This document shows, one piece after another, positions 28,174-38,043 of a stretch of 64,000 nucleotides of DNA. Location: positions 62,001 through 126,000 of the forward strand of contig NZ_JAJTTF010000001.1 in the NCBI RefSeq assembly GCF_021341785.1. The letters run 5' to 3'. The position numbers and the translations under genes were made by a program. Numbering within the stretch: position 1 is the stretch's first letter; each line of letters opens with the position of its first letter. Source of the stretch: Microbacterium sp. Au-Mic1. Its GTDB lineage: Bacteria > Actinomycetota > Actinomycetes > Actinomycetales > Microbacteriaceae. The notes beneath the pieces are model-generated. The model searched no databases, was not told the origin of the DNA, and saw only the letters and a list, made by a program, of their open reading frames with translations.

Positions 28174-29708
28174 CGCGCGATCTCGATGCGCTGACCAGCT
28201 GGCACGCCGACTGGCGAGGACTGCGGGTCGCGGTGCTCGGGCTGTCCGTGACCGGATTCTCGGTCGCCGACACCCTGGCCGAGCTCGGCGCGGAGGTGCT
28301 GGTGCTCTCCGAGAGCGCCACCGAGGAGTACGAGCGCCTGGTGCCGCTGATCGGCGCCGAGCTGTGGATCGGAGACCTCGGATCCGTCCCCGAGCGACTC
28401 GTCGAGTTCGCACCGGAGGTCGTCATCGCGTCGCCGGGGTTCGCGCCCGCGCATCCGGTCATCGCATGGACCCGCGCGAGCTCGATCGCGCTGTGGGGCG
28501 ACATCGAGCTCGCCTGGCGGGTGCGGGACAAGGTCCTCCGTGACGACGGCACCCCCGCGGAATGGGTGCTGATCACGGGGACGAACGGCAAGACCACGAC
28601 GACCCAGCTCACCGCGACGATGCTCGTGGCGGGCGGCCTGCGCGCTGCTCCCTGCGGCAACATCGGCGTGCCCGTGCTCGACGCGGTGCGCGACCCGGGC
28701 GGCTTCGACGTGCTCGTGGTCGAGCTGTCCAGCCACCAGCTCTGGTACCTGGGGCTCTCCGACGCGGTCGGTCAGCCGGTGCCGTGGGCGGCCACGTGCC
28801 TCAATCTCGCCGACGACCACCTCGTGTGGCACGGCAGTGCGGAGGCGTACCGCGAAGCCAAAGCCGTCGTGTACCGCAACACCCGCATCGCCTGCGTATA
28901 CAACAAGGCCGATGCGGCCACGCAGCGCATGGTCGAGGACGCCGACGTCATCGACGGCGCCCGTGCGATCGGATTCGGGCTCGGAATCCCCGGCCCCAGC
29001 GACCTGGGCGTGGTGGAGGGGATCCTCGCCGACCGCGCCTTCCTCGACGACCGCCATCACAGCGCCCTCGAGCTCACGACTGTGGCGGATCTCGCCGCGC
29101 ACGGGCTGAACGCCCCCCACATCGTGCAGAACATTCTCGCCGCGGCGGCTCTCAGCCGGTCGCTCGGCGTCGAGCCCGCCGCGATCAGGACGGCGCTCGA
29201 CGGCTTTCGCCTCGATGCGCATCGCATCGAGGTCGTCGCCCGTTCTGCGGGGATCACCTGGGTGGACGATTCGAAGGCGACGAACCCGCACGCCGCGCAG
29301 TCGTCGCTGCGGGCGTTCCCGGGCGCGATCTGGGTCGTCGGCGGTGACCTGAAGGGCGTCGACCTGTCGGAGCTCGTGGCCGGAGCGGGGGCGACCGCCC
29401 GCGCGGCCCTCGTCATCGGCGTCGACCGGACGCATCTGCTCGAGGCGTTCGCACGACACGCGCCCGCGGTGCAGGTCCTGGAGGTAGTCCCCGGCGACAC
29501 TGAAGAGGTCATGACCCGGGTGGTGGAACTGGCCGCGGGCATCGCCCAGGAGGGGGACACCGTGCTCCTCGCTCCTGCGGCGGCGTCCTTCGATCAGTTC
29601 GCCAGCTATGCGGATCGTGGCCACCGCTTCGCCGAGGCGGTGCGGCAGTGGATCGATCAGGGGAGTGCCGGTGACGCAGGTGGGAGCACGTCCGGCGTCG
29701 ACGCCTGA
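28170..29708 (+). CDS. murD: UDP-MurNAc-L-alanine-D-glutamate ligase
   Basis: A 512-residue Mur ligase adding D-glutamate to UDP-MurNAc-L-Ala (or the equivalent first residue). The N-terminal Rossmann domain has AVLGLSVTGFSVAD, the central domain ITGTNGKTTTTQL, and the C-terminal part WVDDSKATNPHA, the MurD signature. The 38-base overlap with ftsW at the end is unusually long for this cluster. Confidence 0.95.
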   Translation: MTRDLDALTSWHADWRGLRVAVLGLSVTGFSVADTLAELGAEVLVLSESATEEYERLVPLIGAELWIGDLGSVPERLVEFAPEVVIASPGFAPAHPVIAWTRASSIALWGDIELAWRVRDKVLRDDGTPAEWVLITGTNGKTTTTQLTATMLVAGGLRAAPCGNIGVPVLDAVRDPGGFDVLVVELSSHQLWYLGLSDAVGQPVPWAATCLNLADDHLVWHGSAEAYREAKAVVYRNTRIACVYNKADAATQRMVEDADVIDGARAIGFGLGIPGPSDLGVVEGILADRAFLDDRHHSALELTTVADLAAHGLNAPHIVQNILAAAALSRSLGVEPAAIRTALDGFRLDAHRIEVVARSAGITWVDDSKATNPHAAQSSLRAFPGAIWVVGGDLKGVDLSELVAGAGATARAALVIGVDRTHLLEAFARHAPAVQVLEVVPGDTEEVMTRVVELAAGIAQEGDTVLLAPAAASFDQFASYADRGHRFAEAVRQWIDQGSAGDAGGSTSGVDA

Positions 29709-30903
29709 GCCGCGCGTCGACGGGCTCGCCGCGCGAGTGAGGCTCGGTCGCGTGTTCCGCCCGGTGTCCACCGAGTTCGCGCTGATCACGTCGACGTCGC
29801 TGCTGTTGACGGTGTTCGGTCTGGTGATGATCCTGTCGGCGTCGAGCGCGAACGCGGTCGACCAGGGACTGGGCCCGTTCTCGATCGTCCTGACCCAGGC
29901 GATCGTGGCGGCCCTCGGCGTGCCGATGATGTTCCTCGTGAGCCGGCTGCCCGTCCTGTTCTGGAAGCGCATGGCATGGGTCGTGCTGATCGGGGCCGTG
30001 GCTCTGCAGATGCTGATCTACACGCCCCTGGGCTGGACCAACGACGGCAATACCAACTGGGTGAGGATCGCCGGGCAGGTGATCCAGCCCTCGGAGTTCA
30101 TCAAGCTGTCGCTGGCCATCTGGGCCGGGTTCATCCTGTGGCGCAAGCAGGATCTGCTCGGCCGCTGGCAGCACGTCTACATCCCGCTTCTGCCCGTTGC
30201 ATTCCTCGCCATCGGATCCGTCTACGGCGGCGGCGATCTCGGCACATCGATGGTGCTGTTCCTGATCCTGCTGGGAGCGATGTTCTTCGCCGGCGTCCGG
30301 GTGCGGGTCATCCTGATGCCGCTGCTGGCTATCGGCACCGCGGTGCTGCTTTTCGCCCTGACCGACGAACGGCGGCGGCTGCTCATCCTCAGCATGTTCA
30401 GCAGCAAGAGCGACACCAGTTGCTACCTCACCACGTGTTACCAGCAGGTGCACGCGATCTGGGGCATGGCCAACGGTGGCATCTTCGGGCTCGGTCTGGG
30501 CAACTCGCGCGAGAAGTACGGCTGGCTCCCCGCCGCGTCCAACGACTACATCTTCGCGATCGTGGGGGAGGAGCTGGGGCTGATCGGCTGTGCGCTCGTG
30601 CTGGCGCTGTTCGTGCTCTTCGCTGTCGCCGTCTTCCGGATGATCCGCAAGACGGACGACCTGTTCGTCCGCATCACATCCGGCGGCATCGTCGTGTGGA
30701 TCCTCTCCCAGGCGCTCATCAACATCGGCGTCGTCCTGCGCGTGTTCCCGGTTCTGGGTGTCCCGCTGCCGTTCATGTCTCAGGGCGGCACGTCGCTGCT
30801 GTCCGTACTGCTGGCCTGCGGTGTGCTGCTGTCATTCGCGCGGACGCTGCCGGCGCCCGCGCAGGGATCGGCCGCAGGTCGGTCCGGTACCCTCCTGAAG
30901 TGA
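29671..30903 (+). CDS. ftsW: Septal peptidoglycan polymerase FtsW (SEDS)
   Basis: A 410-residue SEDS glycosyltransferase with about ten membrane helices that polymerises lipid II at the septum with FtsI. Typical segments are VFGLVMILSASS in helix 1, IQPSEFIKLSLAIW, the long loop ending in GLGLGNSREKYGWLPAASND and, at the end, GVPLPFMSQGGTSLL. GTG 29671 is preferred because GGGAG lies just upstream; it falls inside the end of murD. The N-terminal tail of about 35 residues is cytoplasmic. The stop overlaps the murG start (GTGA). Confidence 0.93.
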   Translation: MTQVGARPASTPEPRVDGLAARVRLGRVFRPVSTEFALITSTSLLLTVFGLVMILSASSANAVDQGLGPFSIVLTQAIVAALGVPMMFLVSRLPVLFWKRMAWVVLIGAVALQMLIYTPLGWTNDGNTNWVRIAGQVIQPSEFIKLSLAIWAGFILWRKQDLLGRWQHVYIPLLPVAFLAIGSVYGGGDLGTSMVLFLILLGAMFFAGVRVRVILMPLLAIGTAVLLFALTDERRRLLILSMFSSKSDTSCYLTTCYQQVHAIWGMANGGIFGLGLGNSREKYGWLPAASNDYIFAIVGEELGLIGCALVLALFVLFAVAVFRMIRKTDDLFVRITSGGIVVWILSQALINIGVVLRVFPVLGVPLPFMSQGGTSLLSVLLACGVLLSFARTLPAPAQGSAAGRSGTLLK

Positions 30904-31973
30904 CCACGTATCTTCTGGCCGGCGGCGGGACCGCCGGGCATGTCAACCCGCTGCTCGCCGTCGCCGACGGCCTGCGCGCCCGTGATCCCGAGGCGACCGT
31001 GCTGGTCCTCGGCACCCGCGAAGGCCTCGAGGCGCGGCTGGTGCCGCAGCGCGGGTACGAGCTGCTCACGATCGACAAGGTCCCCTTCCCTCGCCGCCCG
31101 AACGGTGCGGCCCTGGCGTTCCCGGCGCGGTTCGCACGTGCCGTCAAGCAGGTGCGCACCTACATCCGCGAGCACGGCGTCGAGGCGGTGATCGGCTTCG
31201 GCGGCTACGCCTCGGCCCCCGCGTACGTGGCCGCGCGGCGCGAACGCGTCCCGTTCGTCGTGCACGAGGCCAACGCCCGTCCTGGCATGGCGAACGTGCT
31301 GGGCGCCCGCACCGCGGCGGCGGTCGGCGTCGCATTCCCCGGCACGCCTCTGCGCCGGGGCGAGCTCGTCGGCATGCCGTTGCGCCGGGAGATCGTCGAT
31401 CTGGACCGCGCCGCTCTCCGCGCGGAGGCCGCGGCGGAGTTCGGTCTGGATCCGGAGCGGCCCGTGCTGCTCGTGTTCGGCGGCTCGCTCGGCGCGCAGC
31501 GCCTGAACGAGGCGATCGCCGGATCCTGGCGGGACATCCTCGACGCGGGGTGGCAGATCCTGCATGCGACCGGCGACCGCTCGGACATGCCGGATCCTGG
31601 CGCTTCGGGTTATGCGATGCGTCGCTACCTGGATCGGATGGATCTGGCGTTCGCCCTGGCGGATCTGATCCTGTCCCGCTCCGGTTCGGCGACCGTCAGC
31701 GAGATCAGCGCTCTCGGGATCCCTGCCGTCTACGTGCCCTACGCCGTCGGCAACGGCGAGCAGCGTCTGAATGCGGCGGCCGCGATCGAGGCGGGCGCCG
31801 CCGTGCTGATCGAGGACGGCCAGCTCACCCCGGAGCGCGTACGGAGCGAGGTGGTCCCGCTGCTGGGCGACGACGTCCGCCGTGCCTCGATGCGGCAGGC
31901 CGCCGAGCTCGTCGGATCGCGCACCGGGACCGAGGACCTCATCGCCCTCGCCGACCGCGCACTCGCACACTGA
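30900..31973 (+). CDS. murG: Lipid II synthase (GlcNAc transferase)
   Basis: A 357-residue GT28 glycosyltransferase that adds GlcNAc to lipid I. It shows the N-terminal LAGGGTAGHVNPLLA glycine loop, FGGYASAPAYVAA, and the C-terminal UDP-GlcNAc site GGSLGAQRLNEAI with SRSGSATVSEISALG and GNGEQRLNA. It starts at GTG overlapping the ftsW stop. A 70-base gap follows before murC. Confidence 0.96.
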   Translation: MTTYLLAGGGTAGHVNPLLAVADGLRARDPEATVLVLGTREGLEARLVPQRGYELLTIDKVPFPRRPNGAALAFPARFARAVKQVRTYIREHGVEAVIGFGGYASAPAYVAARRERVPFVVHEANARPGMANVLGARTAAAVGVAFPGTPLRRGELVGMPLRREIVDLDRAALRAEAAAEFGLDPERPVLLVFGGSLGAQRLNEAIAGSWRDILDAGWQILHATGDRSDMPDPGASGYAMRRYLDRMDLAFALADLILSRSGSATVSEISALGIPAVYVPYAVGNGEQRLNAAAAIEAGAAVLIEDGQLTPERVRSEVVPLLGDDVRRASMRQAAELVGSRTGTEDLIALADRALAH

Positions 31974-32028
31974 GAGCCGCCCCCGCCCTGACCCGGCGAG
32001 CCAGGCCTCCGGCCCGCTCGCCCCGACT

Positions 32029-32034
32029 TAGGAT
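32029..32034 (+). promoter_or_regulatory. Likely -10 box inside the cluster, before murC
   Basis: TAGGAT lies nine bases before ATG 32044, so murC-ftsQ may have their own promoter with an almost leaderless start. Confidence 0.35.
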
Positions 32035-32043
32035 GATTCAGCC

Positions 32044-33444
32044 ATGATCAGACCCGACCTCTCCCTGCCGATCCCGGAAGACATCACCGCCGCGCACTTC
32101 ATCGGCATCGGCGGATCCGGCATGTCGGGCCTCGCCCGCATGTTCATCGACGCGGGGATCCGCGTGTCCGGCAGCGATCGCGCGGACAGCGCCAACCTCC
32201 AGGCCCTGGCCGCACTCGGCGCCGACGTGCATGTCGGCCACGACGCAGCGAACCTGGGCGATGCCGACACGGTCGTGCACACCGGTGCGATCTGGCCGGA
32301 GAACCCGGAATTCGTGCTGGCCAAAGAGCGTGGACTGCACGTCATCCACCGGTCGCAGGCGCTGCACTGGCTGATCCGCGGACGTCGCCTCGTCTCGGTG
32401 GCGGGCGCCCACGGCAAGACCAGCTCGACGGGCATGATCGTGACCGCGCTGCGCGAGCTCGGCGCCGATCCGAACTTCGTCAACGGCGGTGTGATCGAGC
32501 AACTGGGCGCTTCCAGCTCCTCCGGTGCCGACGACCTCTTCGTGATCGAGGCCGACGAGTCCGACGGCACCTTCCTGCTCTACGACACCTCGGTCGCGCT
32601 GATCACGAACGTCGATCCCGACCACCTGGACCACTACGGATCCGACGAGGCCTTCCACGACGCGTTCGTGACCTTCGCGAACGCCGCGAGCGAGGCCGTC
32701 GTGATCTCCAGCGACGACCCCGGCGCCCTCCACGTCCGGGCGGGGATCACTCATCCGAACGTGATCTCGTTCGGTCTCGCGGAGGATGCGGATCTGCGGG
32801 TCACCGACATCGTCACGGACGGCCCGGTCGCCGCGACGCTGACAATGCACGGCTCCTCGGCCCGCATGCAGCTCGCGGTTCCCGGCGTGCACAACGCGAT
32901 CAACGCGGCCGGTGCCGTGGCGGTGCTCACGACGCTCGGCTACGGGCTCGCGGACGCCGCCCGCGCGATGGAGGGCTTCGCAGGCACCGTCCGCCGCCTC
33001 GAGCTGCACGGCAGCGCACGCGGGGTGAGCGTCTACGACGACTACTCGCACCATCCGACCGAGGTCCGCGCCGCGCTGGATGCCATGCGCACGATCGTCG
33101 GCGACGGCCGCATCATCGCGATCCAGCAGCCGCACACGTACTCGCGGACCCAGCACATGTACCGCGAATTCGCGGAGGTGCTGGAGTCCGGTGCGGACCA
33201 CACCGTGATGCTGGACGTCTACGGTGCGCGCGAGGATCCGGTTCCGGGCGTCACCGGCGAGCTGGTCAGTGGCGCGTTCGCGGACCCGCACCACGTGCAC
33301 TACGTCGCGGACTGGCAGCAGGCCGCGGACTACACCGCGTCCGTGGCGCGCGAGGGAGACTACGTGATCACCCTGGGCTGCGGCAACGTCTACCAGATCA
33401 TCCCGCAGGTGCTGGACGCGCTGCGCGCCACCGCCGAAGGCTGA
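32044..33444 (+). CDS. murC: UDP-MurNAc-L-alanine ligase
   Basis: A 466-residue Mur ligase that adds the first amino acid to UDP-MurNAc. Motifs are [14 protein letters not shown] at the N-terminus, the ATP loop [35 protein letters not shown], and [10 protein letters not shown] in the C-terminal domain, all diagnostic for MurC. In Microbacteriaceae with B-type peptidoglycan the first residue can be glycine instead of alanine; specificity cannot be read here. Only two bases separate it from ftsQ. Confidence 0.95.
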   Translation: MIRPDLSLPIPEDITAAHFIGIGGSGMSGLARMFIDAGIRVSGSDRADSANLQALAALGADVHVGHDAANLGDADTVVHTGAIWPENPEFVLAKERGLHVIHRSQALHWLIRGRRLVSVAGAHGKTSSTGMIVTALRELGADPNFVNGGVIEQLGASSSSGADDLFVIEADESDGTFLLYDTSVALITNVDPDHLDHYGSDEAFHDAFVTFANAASEAVVISSDDPGALHVRAGITHPNVISFGLAEDADLRVTDIVTDGPVAATLTMHGSSARMQLAVPGVHNAINAAGAVAVLTTLGYGLADAARAMEGFAGTVRRLELHGSARGVSVYDDYSHHPTEVRAALDAMRTIVGDGRIIAIQQPHTYSRTQHMYREFAEVLESGADHTVMLDVYGAREDPVPGVTGELVSGAFADPHHVHYVADWQQAADYTASVAREGDYVITLGCGNVYQIIPQVLDALRATAEG

Positions 33445-33446
33445 CC

Positions 33447-34475
33447 GTGCGCCGGCCGTCCGCGATCCCCGCTTCGGCGCCTCCGGTCGAGCCGGAGCGC
33501 CCGGTCCGCGCGCAGCCGTCCGGTGGCGCGCCGACGCGTGCGTGGGGGGCGCGGGCAGGCACGGGGAACGATCCGGTGGAGTCCGAGGCGGTCACGGGCC
33601 TGCCGGACGAGGAGAACGCGACCGCGCCGATCCTTCTCGGGCGCGGGGCGGCTGATCCGACGATCGCGCCGGACCGCACGGAGGAGGCGGACCGCTCGAC
33701 GTCCCAGGATGACGCGCCCCTGACCGCGCGCGACCTCTGGCAGGCCACCCGTGCGCGCCGGAAGGCGCTGCGCACGGAGATCCGCCGCTTCACCCAGCGC
33801 TCCCGACGCCGCCGGATCGGCTGGGTCATCGCTGCCGCTCTGGCACTCCTCATCGTGGGAGGCAGCGTCGGCGCGGCGTACAGCCCGCTGTTCGCGGTGC
33901 AGACCATCACCGTGGAGGGGGCGAGCTCCCTCAAGGCCGCCGACGTGCAGAAGGCGCTCTCGGAGCAGGTGGGCCGGCCGCTCGCGCTCGTGGACGCCAG
34001 TGCGGTCAAGGCCGCGCTGGTCAGATTCCCGCTGATCGAGACGTACCGCCTCGAGGCGCACCCTCCGCACGACCTCGTGGTGCGGATCGTGGAGCGCACG
34101 CCCGTCGGCGTGATCCAGCAGAGCGACGGGCGCTTCACCGTCGTCGACGCCGCAGGGGTCGTGCTCTCGACCAGTGAAGGACGGCCGGCCGGATACGCGT
34201 TGATCGACGTCAGCGGCGGCACGGCATCCCCGGCGTTCGCGGCGGTGGGCACCGCGCTGCGCACGCTGCCCGCCGAGTTGCGCGCGCAGGTCGACGGCGC
34301 CACCGCATCCACTCCGGACGACATCGTCCTGCAGCTGACCGGCGGCGCCAAGGTGGTGTGGGGGAGTGCCGAGCAGTCGGCGCTCAAGACCCGCTCCCTG
34401 CAGGCCCTGATGAAGGCGAACCCCGCCGCCGCGTCGTACGACGTGTCCTCACCGGGCGTCGGCGTCGTCGGCTGA
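33447..34475 (+). CDS. ftsQ: Cell-division protein FtsQ/DivIB
   Basis: A 342-residue bitopic protein. The cytoplasmic N-terminus is long (about 125 residues), acidic and Pro-rich, followed by a basic patch, a membrane helix at about 126-148, a POTRA domain starting FAVQTITVEGASSLKAADVQ, and a beta domain ending in PGVGVVG. FtsQ links FtsL/FtsB to the divisome. The GTG at 33447 begins three bases after the murC stop codon. The long N-terminus fits actinobacterial FtsQ but is little conserved, so the exact start is less certain. Confidence 0.9.
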   Translation: MRRPSAIPASAPPVEPERPVRAQPSGGAPTRAWGARAGTGNDPVESEAVTGLPDEENATAPILLGRGAADPTIAPDRTEEADRSTSQDDAPLTARDLWQATRARRKALRTEIRRFTQRSRRRRIGWVIAAALALLIVGGSVGAAYSPLFAVQTITVEGASSLKAADVQKALSEQVGRPLALVDASAVKAALVRFPLIETYRLEAHPPHDLVVRIVERTPVGVIQQSDGRFTVVDAAGVVLSTSEGRPAGYALIDVSGGTASPAFAAVGTALRTLPAELRAQVDGATASTPDDIVLQLTGGAKVVWGSAEQSALKTRSLQALMKANPAAASYDVSSPGVGVVG

Positions 34476-34577
34476 GCACCAATATCCGCCTCGATCGCGC
34501 GCAGGTGCGTGTCGCTTGGCTCCTGGGCGCCTTGCGCCGCTTACCTTCGATCCAAGAGAAAGCAATACCGGGAAATA

Positions 34578-34603
34578 CTTTAACCTTCTGCTTGAGGTTT
34601 AAG
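34578..34603 (+). promoter_or_regulatory. Inverted repeat upstream of ftsZ, candidate FtsR site
   Basis: CTTTAACCT and AGGTTTAAG face each other across eight bases, forming a near-perfect dyad (8 of 9 pairs) 37 bases before the ftsZ ATG. The surrounding stretch is strikingly AT-rich for this genome. FtsR, a MerR dimer that activates ftsZ in corynebacteria, is encoded at 3587-4264. The assignment of this site to FtsR is an inference. Confidence 0.5.
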
Positions 34604-34640
34604 GTTTCCGGCCCGGGGCTCGACAACATCGGAGGACGGG

Positions 34641-35804
34641 ATGAGCCAGAACCAGAACTACCTTGCCGTGATCAAGGTCGTCGGTGTCGGCGGTGGCGGC
34701 GTCAATGCCGTCAATCGCATGATCGATCTCGGCCTGCGCGGCGTCGAGTTCATCGCGATCAACACCGATGCGCAGGCGTTGCTCATGAGTGACGCGGACG
34801 TCAAGCTCGACGTCGGCCGCGACCTCACCCGCGGCCTCGGAGCCGGCGCCGACCCGGAGGTCGGCCGACGCGCCGCCGAGGACCACGCGGAGGAGATCGA
34901 GCAGGCCCTGACCGGCGCCGACATGGTCTTCGTCACCGCGGGCGAGGGCGGCGGCACCGGCACCGGCGGCGCACCGATCGTGGCGCGCATCGCGAAGTCG
35001 ATCGGCGCCCTGACCATCGGTGTCGTGACCAAGCCATTCTCGTTCGAGGGACGCCGTCGGCAGAGCCAGGCCGACGCCGGCGTGGCGAAGCTGAAGGAAG
35101 AGGTCGACACCCTCATCGTGGTGCCGAACGACCGTCTGCTCGAGATCAGCGATCGCGGTATCTCGATGATCGAGGCGTTCGCGACCGCCGATCAGGTGCT
35201 CCTCGCCGGTGTGCAGGGCATCACGGACCTCATCACGACGCCCGGTCTCATCAACCTGGACTTCAACGACGTCAAGTCGGTCATGCAGGGAGCCGGTTCC
35301 GCGCTCATGGGCATCGGCTCGGCGCGCGGTGCGGACCGTGCGATCAAGGCCGCTGAGCTCGCCGTCGAGTCGCCTCTGCTGGAGGCGTCGATCGAAGGCG
35401 CGCACGGCGTGTTGCTGTCGATCCAGGGCGGATCGAACCTCGGCATCTTCGAGATCCACGACGCCGCGGATCTGGTCAAGGAAGCCGCGCACCCCGAGGC
35501 CAACATCATCTTCGGAACGGTCATCGACGACACCCTCGGCGACGAGGTGCGCGTCACGGTGATCGCGGCCGGCTTCGACAGCGGCGAACCCACGCTGCGT
35601 CTCGACCCGCAGATCTTCTCGCGTACGACGGCACCCGCCGTCACCGAGAAGCCCTCCGTCGAGGAGCGCGAGGACTCGGCGCAGGCCGAGGAGGCGCCGC
35701 GCGAGACGGTTTCGGTGGCCGCGCCGTCGATTCCGCCGGTGCACACCAGCATCGAGCCGGCCTTCGATGAGAGCGACCTCGACATCCCCGAGTTCCTGAA
35801 GTGA
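34641..35804 (+). CDS. ftsZ: Tubulin-like cell-division GTPase FtsZ
   Basis: A 387-residue GTPase that forms the division ring. The N-terminus has [16 protein letters not shown], the tubulin signature [11 protein letters not shown] near 103-113, the T7 loop [10 protein letters not shown] and a variable linker rich in Glu/Ala/Pro. It ends with DLDIPEFLK, the C-terminal peptide that binds SepF and other partners. ATG 34641 follows CGGAGGACGGG. The 165-base gap after ftsQ holds the dedicated promoter region. The stop overlaps the start of the yggS gene. Confidence 0.98.
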   Translation: MSQNQNYLAVIKVVGVGGGGVNAVNRMIDLGLRGVEFIAINTDAQALLMSDADVKLDVGRDLTRGLGAGADPEVGRRAAEDHAEEIEQALTGADMVFVTAGEGGGTGTGGAPIVARIAKSIGALTIGVVTKPFSFEGRRRQSQADAGVAKLKEEVDTLIVVPNDRLLEISDRGISMIEAFATADQVLLAGVQGITDLITTPGLINLDFNDVKSVMQGAGSALMGIGSARGADRAIKAAELAVESPLLEASIEGAHGVLLSIQGGSNLGIFEIHDAADLVKEAAHPEANIIFGTVIDDTLGDEVRVTVIAAGFDSGEPTLRLDPQIFSRTTAPAVTEKPSVEEREDSAQAEEAPRETVSVAAPSIPPVHTSIEPAFDESDLDIPEFLK

Positions 35805-36484
35805 GCTCCGTCGCCGGGCGGCTGTCCGCGATCGATGCAGCGATCGCGGACGCCGCGCGGCGCGCGGGACGCGATCCCGTGGAGATCACCCGCATCGTCG
35901 TGACGAAGTTCCACCCGGTTTCGCTCGTGAGCGAGCTGTACGATCTCGGGGTCCGGGAAGTGGGGGAGAACCGGCAGCAGGAGCTCTCCGCCAAGGCGGC
36001 CTCCCTCGCCGGCCTCGACGGCCTGCGCTGGCACTTCATCGGCCAGGCGCAGACGAACAAGGCCGGCGCGATCCGCCGCGCGGCCCAGGCGGTCCATTCG
36101 GTGGACCGCCTGCGCATCGCCGAAGCGCTCGACCGCGCCGCGGTCGACGATCAGCTGCTCGACGTGCTGCTGCAGATCAACCTCACCAACGATCCCGGTC
36201 GTGGCGGAGTCGCGCCGGGAGAGCTCGAGGAGCTCGCCGAGCAGGTGCTCGCACTGCCGACGCTGCGGCTGCGCGGCGTGATGGCCGTCGCACCGCTCGA
36301 CGAGGACCCTGCGGCGGCCTTCGCCCGCGTGCATGAGTATGCGGAGCGGGTGCGCGCCGTGGCGCCCGGAGCCGACTGGATCTCCGCAGGCATGACGGGA
36401 GACTTCGCCGAGGCGATCGCCGCCGGCGCGACACACCTTCGCATCGGCTCGGCAATCACGGGGCCGCGACCCGCCCAGGGTTAG
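35801..36484 (+). CDS. YggS-family PLP-binding protein
   Basis: A 227-residue fold-type III protein. Lys36 in VVTKFHP is the pyridoxal-phosphate lysine; [20 protein letters not shown] and [25 protein letters not shown] are the family signatures. The protein keeps the cellular PLP pool balanced and has no settled enzyme activity. GTG 35801 overlaps the ftsZ stop (GTGA). The YfiH/PgeF gene that often lies between ftsZ and yggS is absent. Confidence 0.93.
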   Translation: MSSVAGRLSAIDAAIADAARRAGRDPVEITRIVVTKFHPVSLVSELYDLGVREVGENRQQELSAKAASLAGLDGLRWHFIGQAQTNKAGAIRRAAQAVHSVDRLRIAEALDRAAVDDQLLDVLLQINLTNDPGRGGVAPGELEELAEQVLALPTLRLRGVMAVAPLDEDPAAAFARVHEYAERVRAVAPGADWISAGMTGDFAEAIAAGATHLRIGSAITGPRPAQG

Positions 36485-36523
36485 CCTCGAAACAGAACCA
36501 CCCCTACACGTTCGGAGGACACG

Positions 36524-37024
36524 ATGGGGAACCCGTTGAAGAAGACCATGGTGTACCTCGGCCTCGCCGATGAGGAAGAGGTCTACGAGGAGGCTGCCCC
36601 GGCCGCGCACAGCGTACGCCAGGAGCAGATCCGTCACGAGCCCGTCCGCCGGGATGAGGTGCGTCGTGAGCGGGAGGAGGCCAAGCCCGCCCCGGTGACG
36701 CCGCTGCGTCGTCCGACGGCTGTGCGTCAGCCCTCCGCCGGGGCCGTGAACGAGATCCTCACCGTGCATCCGAAGCAGTACCGCGACGCCCAGGTCATCG
36801 CGGAGAGCTTCCGTGACGGGATTCCGGTGATCATCAACCTCTCGCAGATGAGCGACGCCGACGCGCGCCGTCTGATCGACTTCGCGAGCGGGCTCTCGCT
36901 CGGCCTCTACGGGCGCATCGAGCGCGTGACGAGCAAGGTCTTCCTGCTGTCGCCGGAGAGCATCGCGGTGTCGGGACAGGGCGGGATCGCCGGGGGCGAC
37001 GAGCCCGCGCTCGCGCACTCCTGA
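36524..37024 (+). CDS. sepF: Cell-division protein SepF
   Basis: A 166-residue protein: the N-terminal amphipathic membrane-binding helix ([14 protein letters not shown]), a charged linker (about 20-70), and the SepF core (about 75-160; [39 protein letters not shown]). In actinobacteria SepF anchors FtsZ to the membrane by binding its C-terminal peptide. The ribosome site GGAGG is strong and a TAGCCT box lies 41 bases upstream, so it may have its own promoter. Confidence 0.95.
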   Translation: MGNPLKKTMVYLGLADEEEVYEEAAPAAHSVRQEQIRHEPVRRDEVRREREEAKPAPVTPLRRPTAVRQPSAGAVNEILTVHPKQYRDAQVIAESFRDGIPVIINLSQMSDADARRLIDFASGLSLGLYGRIERVTSKVFLLSPESIAVSGQGGIAGGDEPALAHS

Positions 37025-37027
37025 CAC

Positions 37028-37333
37028 GTGGTGGTGCCGCCCGCGGTCTCTGTGATCGCAGCGATCCTCAACATCCTGCTGCTGCTGTACCTGCTCACGC
37101 TGTTCGCACGGTTGATCCTGGAGTACATCCCCATCTTCAACCGCTCGTGGCGCCCGCGTGGCGCGGGGTTGATCGCGGCCGAGATCATCTACACGCTCAC
37201 GGATCCGCCGATCAGGATGTTCCGACGCCTCATTCCTCCGCTGAGGATCGGACCTGTCGCGCTCGACCTGGGCTTCACCCTCACGATGATCATCGTGCTC
37301 ATCCTGATGTCGATCACCAGATCGTTCATCTGA
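37028..37333 (+). CDS. YggT-family membrane protein
   Basis: A 101-residue protein with two hydrophobic segments (about 8-28 and 80-98) separated by a basic loop and the typical TDPPIRMFRRLIPPLRIG motif. The family lies beside division genes in many bacteria, and its exact role is unclear. Three GTG codons stand in a row at 37028; the first was taken because it begins four bases after the sepF stop. It corresponds to Rv2146c. Confidence 0.88.
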   Translation: MVVPPAVSVIAAILNILLLLYLLTLFARLILEYIPIFNRSWRPRGAGLIAAEIIYTLTDPPIRMFRRLIPPLRIGPVALDLGFTLTMIIVLILMSITRSFI

Positions 37334-37458
37334 CCGCCGGTTCCCGTGCGCCTTCGCGGCGCAGGGATCGGACGGCTATGCTTTTCTGAAGGTGCACGCC
37401 GAGGGGCAGGCGCCATTTCCACCCGGCCACCGAGAACTCATCGAAAGAGGAGCCACCC

Positions 37459-38034
37459 ATGGCACTGACCCCGGATGACGTCGTCACCAAGCAGTTCCAG
37501 CACGTCCGATTCAAGGACGGCTTCGACCCGGACGAGGTCGACGACTTCCTCGACGAGGTCGTGCTCGAGTGGCGCAAGGCCCTCGACGAGAACGCCGAGC
37601 TGAAGGCGAAGCTCGCCGCCTACGAGTCGGGCGAGAAGGCCGCTCCCGTGGCCGAGGCCCCGGCTGCGGCAGCCCCCGCGCCCGTCGCCGCTCCGATCGC
37701 GGAGACCGGTGCGCCGGCTGCCGCGACCGCCGGCATCATCGAGCTGGCCCAGCGTCTGCACGACGAGCACGTCGCCGAGGGCAAGTCGCAGCGCGACCAG
37801 CTCATCGCCGACGCGAAGGCCCAGGCCTCGAAGATCCTCGCCGACGCGGAGCAGAAGCAGCGCGAGGAGACCGCACGTCTCGAGCGCGAGCGCAATGTGC
37901 TCGAGGGCAAGATCACCGAGCTGCACGACTTCGAGCGCTCTTACCGCACGCAGCTGCGCAGCTACATCGAGGGTCAGCTCCGCGACCTCGACGAGAAGGG
38001 CGGCCCCAACGGGGACGCCTCCTCCGCGCAGTAA
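37459..38034 (+). CDS. divIVA: DivIVA/Wag31 polar growth protein
   Basis: A 191-residue coiled-coil protein. The N-terminal DivIVA domain (MALTPDDVVTKQF, FDPDEVDDFLDEV) binds curved membrane; an Ala/Pro linker (about 58-92) is followed by a long coiled coil (about 95-180; QKQREETARLERER). It directs pole growth in actinobacteria. A TATGCT -10 box near 37376 and the AAGAGGAG ribosome site support the start. It is shorter than mycobacterial Wag31 (about 260), mainly in the C-terminal coil. Confidence 0.93.
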   Translation: MALTPDDVVTKQFQHVRFKDGFDPDEVDDFLDEVVLEWRKALDENAELKAKLAAYESGEKAAPVAEAPAAAAPAPVAAPIAETGAPAAATAGIIELAQRLHDEHVAEGKSQRDQLIADAKAQASKILADAEQKQREETARLERERNVLEGKITELHDFERSYRTQLRSYIEGQLRDLDEKGGPNGDASSAQ

Positions 38035-38043
38035 GGGGCCCCG

